A DNA stretch of 54,974 nt, taken from contig NZ_AOIO01000023.1 of the NCBI RefSeq assembly GCF_000337555.1, positions 115,190 through 170,163 on the forward strand. Direction: 5' to 3'. Below are positions 1 through 7,870 of this stretch, in pieces. Below the pieces are notes generated by a model, which saw only the letters and a list, made by a program, of their open reading frames with translations, made no database searches and was not told the DNA's origin. The number at the start of each line of letters is the position of its first letter. Position 1 is the stretch's first letter. The position numbers and the translations under genes are program-made. Source of the DNA: Natrialba asiatica DSM 12278 (GTDB taxonomy: Archaea; Halobacteriota; Halobacteria; Halobacteriales; Natrialbaceae).

Positions 1-396
1 GGCCGAATTATCGGTTGTCATCGATGGGTCGTCCGCTTGGGGGTCGGCGTGATCGGTTCGGGCCGAGTCATCGGATTCCTGAGTTGACTCGGATGTCGCG
101 GGCTCTACGGACGACACAGGAGGGGCCGTCCCAGCGGATGAGCCGGTCGCAGCGTCTCCTTCGGAGAGCGTCACTGCATCATCCGAGTCATCCGACCGTC
201 CTGGATCGCCGTATTCGTCGAGAACCTGCTCGACGATGGAGACGGTTACACCGCTCACATCGTCTGCAATCTCCGAAAGCGATGCCTCCGGTCGTGATTC
301 GGCGGCGTCGAGGATCTTTTTGTGGACGATGGCGCGGGGGATGGTGTCATTGTGAGGATGGGACCGCCCAGGGGTAGCTGATGTCGAATCGCTCAT
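1..396 (-). CDS. Partial haloarchaeal HTH-like protein with acidic tail
   Basis: The ATG is at 396 and the frame is open to the window edge, so the C-terminus is missing; 132 codons are present. Residues 18-50 look like a compact winged-helix or HTH segment: IPRAIVHKKILDAAESRP followed by SLSEIADDVSGVTVSIVEQV and an LDEYGDP end. After that the protein becomes D/S/T/E-rich and low complexity. This layout, a small DNA-binding-like head with a disordered acidic tail, is common in haloarchaeal proteins of unknown function. I do not recognise a named family. A DNA-binding role is inferred from the helical pattern only. Confidence 0.6.
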   Translation of the reverse strand, partial: MSDSTSATPGRSHPHNDTIPRAIVHKKILDAAESRPEASLSEIADDVSGVTVSIVEQVLDEYGDPGRSDDSDDAVTLSEGDAATGSSAGTAPPVSSVEPATSESTQESDDSARTDHADPQADDPSMTTDNSA

Positions 397-523
397 TTTA
401 CCGGGCACCGAGGAGGTTGCTACGCGAGCCCACACCGACCACCGGGTTATACTTTTCTCACCCGCTCATCACTAACACAAATTTCTAGTGCTTTTCCGCT
501 GCAATTCGGCGTACAGTCGGCAG

Positions 524-1363
524 CTACGACCCGATTTGATCCATCTCCGGCGGGAACAGAATGCGCCGGACCAAAGGATAGACTGTCCCGAGGACGAGTC
601 CAAAGACAACGAGTGCGGGCAGACTCATCAGGTGAACGTACGGAATCGGCCGCGGGAGATCCAACACGACGCGCATCCAGACTGGCGCTGCAATCACAAC
701 GACGGTCAGCCAGCCGGCGACCCCGAAGAGCAATCCGAGCGCCGCGCCAGCGCGCGAACTCGTCACGTCCCACCGATGCCTGAGAAGGGCGAAAAGTGCT
801 GCAAAGACTCCGCTTGCGACGAGACTCCCACCGCCTAGTAGCAGCCATCCCGCAACCGCGCTTTCGCGGCCATACAGCGCCGCCACCGTGTCGATTCGAC
901 CGGTCCAGGTGAGGACTAATCCAGCGGCGACAGCCGCTATCATCGCAGCGAGACTCGCAGCATAGCCCGTCAGAAGCGTTCGAGCGACGAGTTCAGCTCG
1001 TGGCGAGCGAGCAGCGCGAGTGCGACGGTCGCCGACTGCGGTTGCGGCTGTGAAGACGGTGATCGCGACGAGAAACGATGCGACCGCCACCGCGATGCTC
1101 TCGAGTTCACGCGTTGCGATCGGTGGCTGATCGAGCGCGTAGTGAAACGCACACAGGTCGCCCCAGTGAGTGCGATGGAGGGCGGCGAGTTCGGGCCGAA
1201 ACACCGGCGTGATGTAGTGACTGTCCGGTATCATTCCCCAGAGTCCGCCGACGGCGACGAGCCAGAGGTGACGACCGGCGAGGTGCCCGCGCACGGCCAG
1301 CGGCGCCGCTCCGAACAGCACGAGCGTTGCGCCGGCGAGGAAGTGAACGAGTGCAGGAGCCAT
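524..1363 (-). CDS. Multi-pass membrane protein of unknown function
   Basis: A 279-residue protein from ATG 1363; the open frame runs further upstream, but that extension is Arg-rich and not protein-like. The N-terminus, MAPALVHFLAGATLVLFGAA, is a membrane segment, and about six or seven hydrophobic helices follow. A His/Asp-containing stretch (GMIPDSHYITPVF, then LHRTHWGDLCAFHYALD) lies near residues 47-80 between helices. The HF...PDSHY pattern resembles membrane-bound metal-dependent hydrolase families (YdjM/DUF457-like), but the match is too weak to assign an activity. It is divergent from the PAP2 gene, 183 bp away. Confidence 0.7.
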   Translation of the reverse strand: MAPALVHFLAGATLVLFGAAPLAVRGHLAGRHLWLVAVGGLWGMIPDSHYITPVFRPELAALHRTHWGDLCAFHYALDQPPIATRELESIAVAVASFLVAITVFTAATAVGDRRTRAARSPRAELVARTLLTGYAASLAAMIAAVAAGLVLTWTGRIDTVAALYGRESAVAGWLLLGGGSLVASGVFAALFALLRHRWDVTSSRAGAALGLLFGVAGWLTVVVIAAPVWMRVVLDLPRPIPYVHLMSLPALVVFGLVLGTVYPLVRRILFPPEMDQIGS

Positions 1364-1546
1364 CGACTGCGACCACCCGGTTCCGAGACTGGAACGGTTC
1401 TCGCGCGGAGATAGACCGACGGCGATAATAAAGCGCGGGCCACGGTGTCGGTTTGCAAGAATTAACTGTCGGGCAGTCGTAGCGAGCACAATGACGAAAC
1501 TGCAGCAACGCGTTGAACGCGGTCAACGGGCGGGAGCGGGCCGGCT

Positions 1547-2248
1547 ATGAACCGAAACGTCGGCCTCACGGAACTGATTCGAGAGACGCTGCCGGAGTGG
1601 GCCGTCCCGGCGTTCGAGTACATCGCACTGCTTGGCGACGAACTCGTCGTCGTGGGCGTGCTGGCACTCGTTACCGGTTCCGACGCGTACAGGCGGGCAA
1701 CTCGCGACTACGATCGCCTCGTTTCGAATCGAGCAGCGTTCGTGCTAGCGGTCGTCCTGGGTGGCCTTGCGCTGACGCTGATCCTGAAGACGGCGTTCGG
1801 TCTTCCGCGGCCGCCGTCGTCGTTGCAAGCGGTTCCGCGTTCGGGGGAGGGGTTTCCGAGCGGGCACGCGATGGCTGCGACGGTGCTTTGGGGGGCGCTT
1901 GCGGTCTGGTGCGTGTACTCGACGCTCCGTCGGCGACTCGCCGGGGCGGCCCTCGTCATCGGCCTCGTTGCGGTTTCGCGGCTCGCACTCGGCGTTCACT
2001 ACCTCGTCGACGTGCTGGCGTCGATCGGCTTCGGGATCGTCTATCTGCTCGTCGCAGCGTGGGCCACCGACGGGGAACCGAAACGGGCCTTCGCCGGCAC
2101 AGCGGTACTCGGTGGCCTTGCCGTCATCGCTACGGGCGGTACCGACGAGGGGTGGATAGCGTTCGGGAGCTGTGTTGGCGGTGCGACCGGGTGGTGGATG
2201 AGCACGCGGCCCCGAGTTCGAAAGCGGTGGCCGTCGGCGGTCCAGTAG
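1547..2248 (+). CDS. PAP2-family membrane phosphatase
   Basis: A 233-residue integral membrane protein with all three type 2 phosphatidic acid phosphatase signatures: KTAFGLPRP (motif 1, about residue 86), FPSGHAM (motif 2, about 105) and SRLALGVHYLVDV (motif 3, about 143). The conserved Lys/Arg, the His of PSGH and the His of GVHY form the phosphate-binding and catalytic site. Such enzymes hydrolyse lipid phosphates or isoprenoid pyrophosphates at the outer membrane face; the substrate here is not known. The ATG at 1547 gives an immediate family-like N-terminus. It stands alone, with 183 bp upstream to the divergent membrane gene. Confidence 0.88.
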   Translation: MNRNVGLTELIRETLPEWAVPAFEYIALLGDELVVVGVLALVTGSDAYRRATRDYDRLVSNRAAFVLAVVLGGLALTLILKTAFGLPRPPSSLQAVPRSGEGFPSGHAMAATVLWGALAVWCVYSTLRRRLAGAALVIGLVAVSRLALGVHYLVDVLASIGFGIVYLLVAAWATDGEPKRAFAGTAVLGGLAVIATGGTDEGWIAFGSCVGGATGWWMSTRPRVRKRWPSAVQ

Positions 2249-2397
2249 CGGCGTTCGGCAGCCGACGCCGTTGCATTACTGTGCGCGGTACTGAAAGCTA
2301 GTCCGTAGCCGAATCGGGCCCATTCAAGCATCGTCGTTGCCGTCGGCGGTATCGGCAGCCGCCTCACCGGCGGGATCGATCGCCTCCGTACTACCAG

Positions 2398-3162
2398 CTA
2401 GTTTCCTTGTGCCCCGTCTTCAGCCGCCGACTCGGCGTCGGATCGATGTTCGGCGAGCGCCTCTTCGATCGTCAACTCACCGGCCGCGACGCGACGAGCG
2501 AGCAGTTCGTCGATCGCTCGATTCGTCCGGCTCTGCTCGCGCGAGCGGTCCTTGATCACCTGGAGTTCACCCGCCGTCGGCTCGATATCGCGGACGTCGA
2601 CGATCTCCCCTTCGTGCCGAGCGATGTTGACCGCGGCCAACACGTCGCCCATCCCTCGCGCGCCGGTCCCGAGGTAGGGCGTCGTCCCCGTCTCGTCGAC
2701 GAGTTCGACTTGCACGTCCTCCAGGTCGTTGACCAATTTTGAACTCCGGAGGCGCGCGCCGTCGCCGATTCGAACGATCGGGTCGGCGGCGTCGTTCGCT
2801 TCGCGTTGGATCACGGCCACCGCCTCGGCGAGTGGCACCTGAAACGCGGCGACGACCATCTCGCCCGCCAGTACGGCGATGCCGGGGTCGCGCCCCGGAT
2901 CGACGCCGATAATCGTCCGCCCACCCGCGCCTCGAAGCGTCGTCAACGCCTGATCGACCGCCTGCCGCGGCTCGTCGGGTTCGGCAACGACCGTCGGCAC
3001 GTCTCCCAACTCGGCTTCCATTTCTGCGTCCGTGATTACCACGGACGTTCGATCCGGCAACTCGGCGTCCGACTCGACGGTCGTGAACTCGGTTCCTCGA
3101 TCCCGGAGTTCGGTAACGACGCCGTGGTAGACCTCGAAATCCGCTGTCGTGACGACGATCAC
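2398..3162 (-). CDS. RuvC/RNase H-fold nuclease-like protein beside radB
   Basis: I chose the GTG start at 3162 (254 residues) because a TTTATT box lies about 22-27 nt upstream on the minus strand and the longer in-frame extension looks non-coding. Residues 86-94 read GVDPGRDPG, like the first strand and catalytic Asp of the RuvC/YqgF RNase H fold. VELVDE around 153 and GDVLAAVNIA around 173 sit where RuvC-like enzymes carry their second acidic residue and the final DALALA-type helix. The C-terminal 60 residues are helical and charged. It is divergent from radB with about 125 bp between the starts. A DNA-junction or RNA-processing nuclease role is inferred from motifs only. Confidence 0.65.
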   Translation of the reverse strand: MIVVTTADFEVYHGVVTELRDRGTEFTTVESDAELPDRTSVVITDAEMEAELGDVPTVVAEPDEPRQAVDQALTTLRGAGGRTIIGVDPGRDPGIAVLAGEMVVAAFQVPLAEAVAVIQREANDAADPIVRIGDGARLRSSKLVNDLEDVQVELVDETGTTPYLGTGARGMGDVLAAVNIARHEGEIVDVRDIEPTAGELQVIKDRSREQSRTNRAIDELLARRVAAGELTIEEALAEHRSDAESAAEDGAQGN

Positions 3163-3287
3163 ACTCGTCTTTCGCCGGCCCGTCGAATAAACGTGTCCGA
3201 CGCCAGCGCCGGCACCGCGACGCGAGAACGAGTCGGCCGTCGGTGACGTTTCGGGGACTTTTTGCCCGAACAACCCCAACTACGGAC

Positions 3288-4139
3288 GTGAACGACGCGG
3301 CAATCCAGACCGGCTGCGGGCCGGTCGACGAGTTACTCGGCGGGGGATTCGAGCGCGGCACCGTGACGCAACTGTACGGCCCACCGGCCGCAGGTAAGAC
3401 CAACCTCGCGCTCTCGGCTGCCGTCGAAACCGCCGCCACCGGCGGTACCGTCGTCTACATCGACACCGAAGGCGTCTCGGTCGATCGCTTCGACCAACTG
3501 CTGTCCGCTCGCGTCGCCACGGATCGAGACCGCGATCCGGACCCGAATCCAAACCCGGACCCGGACGCGCTCGAGTCGGGGCCGGAATCGACGACGGAAC
3601 GTGATACTGGGCCCAAATCCCAATCCGACCCTGAACGCGAAACAGACGCCACTGGTGACTCTCCCCCTGACATCGAAACCGTCGCCTCGCGAATCGTCAT
3701 CGAAGACGCCCTCGACTTCGAAGAACAGGCCGAAGCCGTCCGCGATGCCGAAGAGTTCGCCGAGCGGGCGGATCTGATCGTCCTCGATAGCGCGACCGGC
3801 TTCTACCGACTCGAACGCACCGGCGAGGGCAGCGATGGCGAAGCCCTGCGAAGCGTCACCAGACAGGTGACACACCTCCTCTCGCTCGCGCGCAAACACG
3901 AACTCGCGGTCGTGCTCACGAATCAGGTGTTCGCCGATCCCGACTCGGACCGCACGCGCGCACTCGGCGGAAACACGCTCGAACACTGGACCGGCGTCGT
4001 CCTGCGACTCGAGCGCTTTCGCGGTGGCAAACGACGTGCGATGCTCGAAAAACACCGCTCGAAACCGGCGGGAGAGTCGGCACAGTTCCGGATTACGGAT
4101 GGAGGTGTCGAAGGCGACGGCGAGAGGGGACGGCGCTAG
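3288..4139 (+). CDS. radB: DNA repair and recombination protein RadB
   Basis: A RecA-superfamily ATPase, the archaeal RadA paralogue RadB, 283 residues from the GTG at 3288. Walker A is LYGPPAAGKTN near residue 28; Walker B is the hydrophobic strand ending LIVLDSA near 168. The RecA-type ALGG and a basic FRGGKRRAMLEKHR stretch follow. It lacks the N-terminal HhH domain of RadA, as expected for RadB. RadB is known as an accessory recombination mediator in haloarchaea. An extra low-complexity insert of about 45 residues (alternating D/P/N, then E/S/T) interrupts the core after residue about 80, and is longer than I would expect. It is divergent from the RuvC-like gene. Confidence 0.88.
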   Translation: MNDAAIQTGCGPVDELLGGGFERGTVTQLYGPPAAGKTNLALSAAVETAATGGTVVYIDTEGVSVDRFDQLLSARVATDRDRDPDPNPNPDPDALESGPESTTERDTGPKSQSDPERETDATGDSPPDIETVASRIVIEDALDFEEQAEAVRDAEEFAERADLIVLDSATGFYRLERTGEGSDGEALRSVTRQVTHLLSLARKHELAVVLTNQVFADPDSDRTRALGGNTLEHWTGVVLRLERFRGGKRRAMLEKHRSKPAGESAQFRITDGGVEGDGERGRR

Positions 4140-4144
4140 TTACA

Positions 4145-5005
4145 CTACAGGTCCGTCTTTCGGAATCGCAGGTATCCGAAGCAGAGTGGGCCGCCGATCC
4201 AGCCGAGGAGGATCACGAACGCGAACAGCGGCTGTTCGTAGACCGCCGGATTGTCCGGAACGGCGTGAAACGGGATATTCTCGAACGCCGGAACGAGTCC
4301 GCCGGCGAAGTTCGTAAACGCGGTCATCGGATTCAGGGCGACGACGAAGTCGACCCACGGCGGCGATGTCTCGGGGAGCGTGAAGCCGGACACGACGTAG
4401 AGGAGAATCTGCGGAAGGACGGTCCAGAGCTGGAAGACGAAGACGACGTAGGCGCTGAACGCCGCAAACGAGGCTCGAGTCGAGGTTTTCGTGACGACCG
4501 AGATAGCGACGGCAATCGCGGTAAACGTGATCGTGAGGACGAAAAAGGCGAGCAGGGACCCGGCAAACAGCGTTCCGTCGATCGAAACGCCCATCACGAG
4601 CGCGATCGGCGCGGCGACGAGCAGTGCCGCAAGGACGCTCATGGCGATGACGATGCTTCGCCCGAGCAGCGTCCCGAGAACGACCGTCTGCCGGGAAAAC
4701 GGGAGGCCGAGCAGCACCGTCAGCGAGCCCGTCGATCGTTTCTCGACCAGCGCGGGGGCGACGACCCCGAGTGCGACTAGCGGAATCAACAGCGTGACCG
4801 GAGCGAGCAACTGGGAGACGAGTTCGATGTCGACCTGCGCGGACGTTCGCCGGGCGTTTCGGCCCGCCGCGTACGCGAGTCCGGCACCGAGCAGCGCGAA
4901 CATGCCGACGAGAACGTGGGCTTGCCGGTCGCGGACGGCGTCGTGGACGTCCTCCCGAGTAAAGAGGAGCAGACGGTCGAGGAACCCGTGACCGGCCTGG
5001 CTCAT
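4145..5005 (-). CDS. ABC-2 type transporter permease
   Basis: A 286-residue membrane subunit with about six transmembrane helices. After the first helix comes a periplasm-facing segment, then LVEKRSTGSLTVLLGLPFSRQTVVLG, the typical ABC-2/NosY motif (E-R-GS-L-LLPFSR). It pairs with the ATPase encoded just upstream on the same strand; the permease start overlaps the ATPase stop by 4 bp (shared TCAT on the plus strand), so the two are translationally coupled. The substrate cannot be read from sequence; relatives export drugs or copper-maturation factors or act on membrane proteins. The C-terminus ends in a short cytoplasmic FRKTDL tail. Confidence 0.85.
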   Translation of the reverse strand: MSQAGHGFLDRLLLFTREDVHDAVRDRQAHVLVGMFALLGAGLAYAAGRNARRTSAQVDIELVSQLLAPVTLLIPLVALGVVAPALVEKRSTGSLTVLLGLPFSRQTVVLGTLLGRSIVIAMSVLAALLVAAPIALVMGVSIDGTLFAGSLLAFFVLTITFTAIAVAISVVTKTSTRASFAAFSAYVVFVFQLWTVLPQILLYVVSGFTLPETSPPWVDFVVALNPMTAFTNFAGGLVPAFENIPFHAVPDNPAVYEQPLFAFVILLGWIGGPLCFGYLRFRKTDL

Positions 5006-5934
5006 GCGACACCCTCCGTGACGGTCGCGAAGAGTTCATCCAGCGACGGATCGGTCGTCGAGACGTTCGAAACGGTCGCGGGAGAGTCGTGGCAGGCGGC
5101 GATAACCGGCGCTTTCGCGCGGTTCTCACAGGCGACTTCGATCGTCGTCCCGTTGGTCTCGAGTTCCGCGACGCCGTCGATAGACGAGAGGCGGTCGAGT
5201 GCGCCGGTGGGAACTTGCGAGAGTTCGAGCGTGACGCGGGCCATGCCGCCGACGGTTTCGCGGAGGTGGTCGATGCTGTCGACGGTGACGAGTTGGCCGG
5301 CGTCGAGGATGGCGACGCGGTCACAGACCGCTTCGACCTGTTCTAAGATGTGACTCGAGAAGAAGACGGTTGCGCCGCGGTCGCGCTCCTCGCGAACGAT
5401 GCGCCGCATCGTGCGGGCGCCGTTGGGGTCGAGGCCGGTCGACGGTTCGTCGAGGACGAGCAAGTCGGGCTCGCCGGCCAGCGCCATCGCGAGCATGAGT
5501 CGCTGGGCCATCCCCTTCGAGTACTGGTCGACGGGGTAGGCGTCCGGACCGAGCATGTTCACCCGCTCTAACAGCTCTTCCGGGTCGTCGGTAGCGTTCT
5601 TGGACTCGATTGCGAACTCGACGTGTTCGCGCCCCGTCCGTTCGCCGATCGGACCGTAGCCGTCCGGAAGGACGCCAGTGCGTTCGCGCACACTGACGCT
5701 GTCGGTCTGGACGTCGTGACCGAGGACGTGGACCGATCCGCTGGTTGGCTGGACGTAATCGAGCATGATGTCGATTGCAGTCGACTTGCCGGCCCCGTTC
5801 GGGCCGAGAAAGCCGAACACCTCCCCTTCTTCGACGGTGAGATCGACGTTCCGGAGGGCAGTCACGGAATTACTTCGGATAATACCGCGACGCCCGTAGC
5901 GCTTTGACACGCCACTGAATTCGATGGCGACCAT
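5002..5934 (-). CDS. ABC transporter ATP-binding protein
   Basis: A 310-residue nucleotide-binding subunit. Walker A is LGPNGAGKST near residue 45, the signature motif is YSKGMAQRL near 138, Walker B with the catalytic Glu is LLVLDEPSTGLDP near 158, and the switch His is in FFSSHILEQ near 193. The last 90 residues form the accessory domain usual in DrrA/NosF-type ATPases. It is the first gene of the operon with the ABC-2 permease. The start ATG at 5934 gives an ordinary first beta strand (MVAIEFSGVSKRYG). Confidence 0.9.
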   Translation of the reverse strand: MVAIEFSGVSKRYGRRGIIRSNSVTALRNVDLTVEEGEVFGFLGPNGAGKSTAIDIMLDYVQPTSGSVHVLGHDVQTDSVSVRERTGVLPDGYGPIGERTGREHVEFAIESKNATDDPEELLERVNMLGPDAYPVDQYSKGMAQRLMLAMALAGEPDLLVLDEPSTGLDPNGARTMRRIVREERDRGATVFFSSHILEQVEAVCDRVAILDAGQLVTVDSIDHLRETVGGMARVTLELSQVPTGALDRLSSIDGVAELETNGTTIEVACENRAKAPVIAACHDSPATVSNVSTTDPSLDELFATVTEGVA

Positions 5935-6114
5935 ACAGCAGACCCCACAGTCATCGCTAATAGACTTTGTGTTCGGCTGTCAAGTTCGCGCGACGGGGCC
6001 GGGATTGGAACGCTGAACTCGTGAGAATAGCTGCTGAGCGACAGGGTGTGCTGATCGTGGTGGCTGTGACGGTCCGGTACTGAGCAGAGTGCGGGACGGA
6101 CTGCTGTCGGTCAG

Positions 6115-6154
6115 TCCCGGTACAACCGCGAATCGCTCTGCGGTTGTGCCGGGA
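6115..6154. repeat. 15-bp inverted repeat between the ABC operon and the CBS gene
   Basis: The arms at 6115-6129 and 6140-6154 (left arm TCCCGGTACAACCGC) are complementary except for one position that would be a U-G wobble in plus-strand RNA. The loop is 10 nt. It lies about 55 nt beyond the stop of the CBS gene and 180 nt before the ABC ATPase. It could be a transcript-end structure, an operator or a small RNA; no gene covers it. Confidence 0.7.
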
Positions 6155-6183
6155 ACTCGGTACAGCAGCCTATATGAAAACGG

Positions 6184-6205
6184 AAAAAGACGGCGAAACG
6201 CCGTC
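6184..6205 (-). terminator. Hairpin-T terminator of the CBS gene
   Basis: Two bases after the stop codon of the CBS-domain gene there is a 7-bp stem GACGGCG/CGCCGTC with a 3-nt loop (6189-6205), followed on the minus strand by five T residues (6188-6184). This is an intrinsic-type transcript end. The stem starts so close to the stop that it could also slow the last ribosome. Confidence 0.7.
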
Positions 6206-6207
6206 CG

Positions 6208-7365
6208 CTACAGTTCGTTCAGTTTCCGGAGGAGTTGGCCGCGGTACTCCTCGTCGCTCGTGATTCCCTTGACTTCGAGGACGTTGCGCTCGAGTTTGTC
6301 GAGCGCGACGCGGAAGGCGTTCTCCGCGCCGTAGCCCTCGCCGGTGCCGGCGACCTGTCCCTTGTTCGTTCGCAGGCGGACCTGGCAGTGGATCAACGGC
6401 GTGCCGCGGAGTTTCTCCTTGTGTTCTTTGAATCGCACGTGGACGTGAAGCACCTGCATGTCGGCGTACTTGTCCGAGACGTTCTCGATGCTCTGGACGA
6501 TCGACTCTCGGGTGATCGTATCGAGCAGCGAGACGTTCGTAATCTGGACGTCCATGTGTTCCTCTTCGGTGAACGTCAGCGCCCGCAGAACGTCCGTCTT
6601 GGTGATAACCCCGATGACGGTCTGATCGTCGTCTTCGGGCGTCACCATCAGCCCTGCGTAGTCGTTATCGAGCATCGTCTTGACGGCCTCCTCGGCAGTG
6701 GTGTCGAGGGTCGTCGTGCTGACCGGACTGTTCATGATGTCATAGGCCGGCACATCGAGCAGGCGCTGGGAATCGCCGACGCGATCGCCCGTCGTCGTCG
6801 TGTGATTCTCCCGAATAACGAAGTCGGCGATGTCGTGGGTCGTGATCACACCGGTGAGGTAGCCGTTTTCGTTCAACACCGGCAATCGCGAGATCCCGTG
6901 TTCGCGCAGGTGATTGATCGCCTTCCCGACCCCGTCGTCTTCCTGCAGCGTGACCGGGTCAGCCGTGTAAATATCCTCGACAGTAAGCGCATCGAGGTTC
7001 TCGAGAACCGCCTCGAGAATCGCATCGTCGGAGATGACGCCCCAGAGATCGTCGTGCTCGAAGACTGGCGCGACCTTGGCGTTACTCTCGACCAGCACGC
7101 GGGCAGTCTCCCGAATATCTTCCTGCCGGTCGACCTTCGGGGACGGCGTGCTCCGACTGGGTTTGGTGAGTGCCGCAACCTTCGCGTCGTCCTCGACGTG
7201 AGATTGGAGGAGCTCCCGCTCGCTGATGACGCCCTCGTAGTCCCCGTCGTCAGTGACGATGATTCCCTTGGGGTTGCCGTCCTCGAACGTCGAACGGACC
7301 TTCCCCATTCGCGTCCCGACATCGACTTCGATGTAGTCCTGGGTGGCGATATCAGCGATATTCAT
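6208..7365 (-). CDS. Four-CBS-domain protein with C-terminal HPF-like domain
   Basis: I prefer the ATG at 7365 (385 residues, MNIADIATQDYIEVD) over an in-frame ATG 13 codons upstream, because the first CBS domain starts immediately. Four CBS domains follow at roughly 1-60, 70-125, 130-190 and 205-265, each with the G-V-I-S/T-D pattern; these usually form Bateman modules binding adenine nucleotides. The remaining 120 residues are unlike CBS: an LHVHVRFKEH strand, a basic hairpin, then GYGAENAFRVALDKLERNV. This resembles the alpha/beta fold and A-x-D-KLE helix of the HPF/YfiA ribosome-hibernation family. An energy-sensing ribosome-binding role is inferred. It is monocistronic, with a terminator right after the stop. 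Confidence 0.8.
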   Translation of the reverse strand: MNIADIATQDYIEVDVGTRMGKVRSTFEDGNPKGIIVTDDGDYEGVISERELLQSHVEDDAKVAALTKPSRSTPSPKVDRQEDIRETARVLVESNAKVAPVFEHDDLWGVISDDAILEAVLENLDALTVEDIYTADPVTLQEDDGVGKAINHLREHGISRLPVLNENGYLTGVITTHDIADFVIRENHTTTTGDRVGDSQRLLDVPAYDIMNSPVSTTTLDTTAEEAVKTMLDNDYAGLMVTPEDDDQTVIGVITKTDVLRALTFTEEEHMDVQITNVSLLDTITRESIVQSIENVSDKYADMQVLHVHVRFKEHKEKLRGTPLIHCQVRLRTNKGQVAGTGEGYGAENAFRVALDKLERNVLEVKGITSDEEYRGQLLRKLNEL

Positions 7366-7507
7366 CCTTGCGAATGGATGTACTGCATCAAGGGTTTTGA
7401 ACATACCGCACGGTTTGTCCGGGTCGGACCGCTGAGCAATGGGTCGATCCGGGTTGGCTAGCAGGGGCAGGCACTATTTTGTCCGGACCCGATGTACGTA
7501 TGCGCGC

Positions 7508-7828
7508 ATGATACCCGATATCGGCGTTTTCGGTCGGTACACGTACCTCGCAACGGAGCTATTCTGGGGAACGATCGCGGCCGCCTTACTGTACCGGGCA
7601 AACGCAGTCCGCAAAGCGGCGGTGACGATCCTCGCCCTCTATCCCATCGCGTACCTCTGGGACCGATACACGCTCGCCGTCGGGGTCTTCAGTATCGAAC
7701 TCCGAACGGGAATCGAGATCGCCGGCATCCCGCTCGAAGAACACCTTTTCATGGCCGTCGTCCCGGGCCTCGTCATCGGCTTTCACGAGACCATATTTGG
7801 CAACGGACGGACATCTATCACCGAATGA
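7508..7828 (+). CDS. Lycopene cyclase domain protein
   Basis: A 106-residue, three-helix membrane protein. It carries the family hallmarks FGRYTYLATELFWG at the N-terminus and IPLEEHLFMAVVPGLV near residue 76, like the PLEE-type motif of CrtYc/CrtYd and CarR-type heterodimeric lycopene cyclases. A full cyclase has two such units; this is a single copy, so it may act with another subunit, homodimerise, or have drifted in function. The ATG at 7508 is preceded by a TATTTTG box about 30 nt away. No carotenoid gene is next to it. The CAP-domain gene starts 42 bp downstream and may be cotranscribed. Confidence 0.8.
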   Translation: MIPDIGVFGRYTYLATELFWGTIAAALLYRANAVRKAAVTILALYPIAYLWDRYTLAVGVFSIELRTGIEIAGIPLEEHLFMAVVPGLVIGFHETIFGNGRTSITE

Positions 7829-7870
7829 GAGTAATCACGGCTGTCTTATTCCTGGACACCAACGAGGGAG

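Noticed and set aside
6235..7461. 408-codon plus-strand frame opposite the CBS gene
   Set aside because: A shadow of the CBS protein. No domain is recognisable and the minus-strand protein has four clear CBS units.
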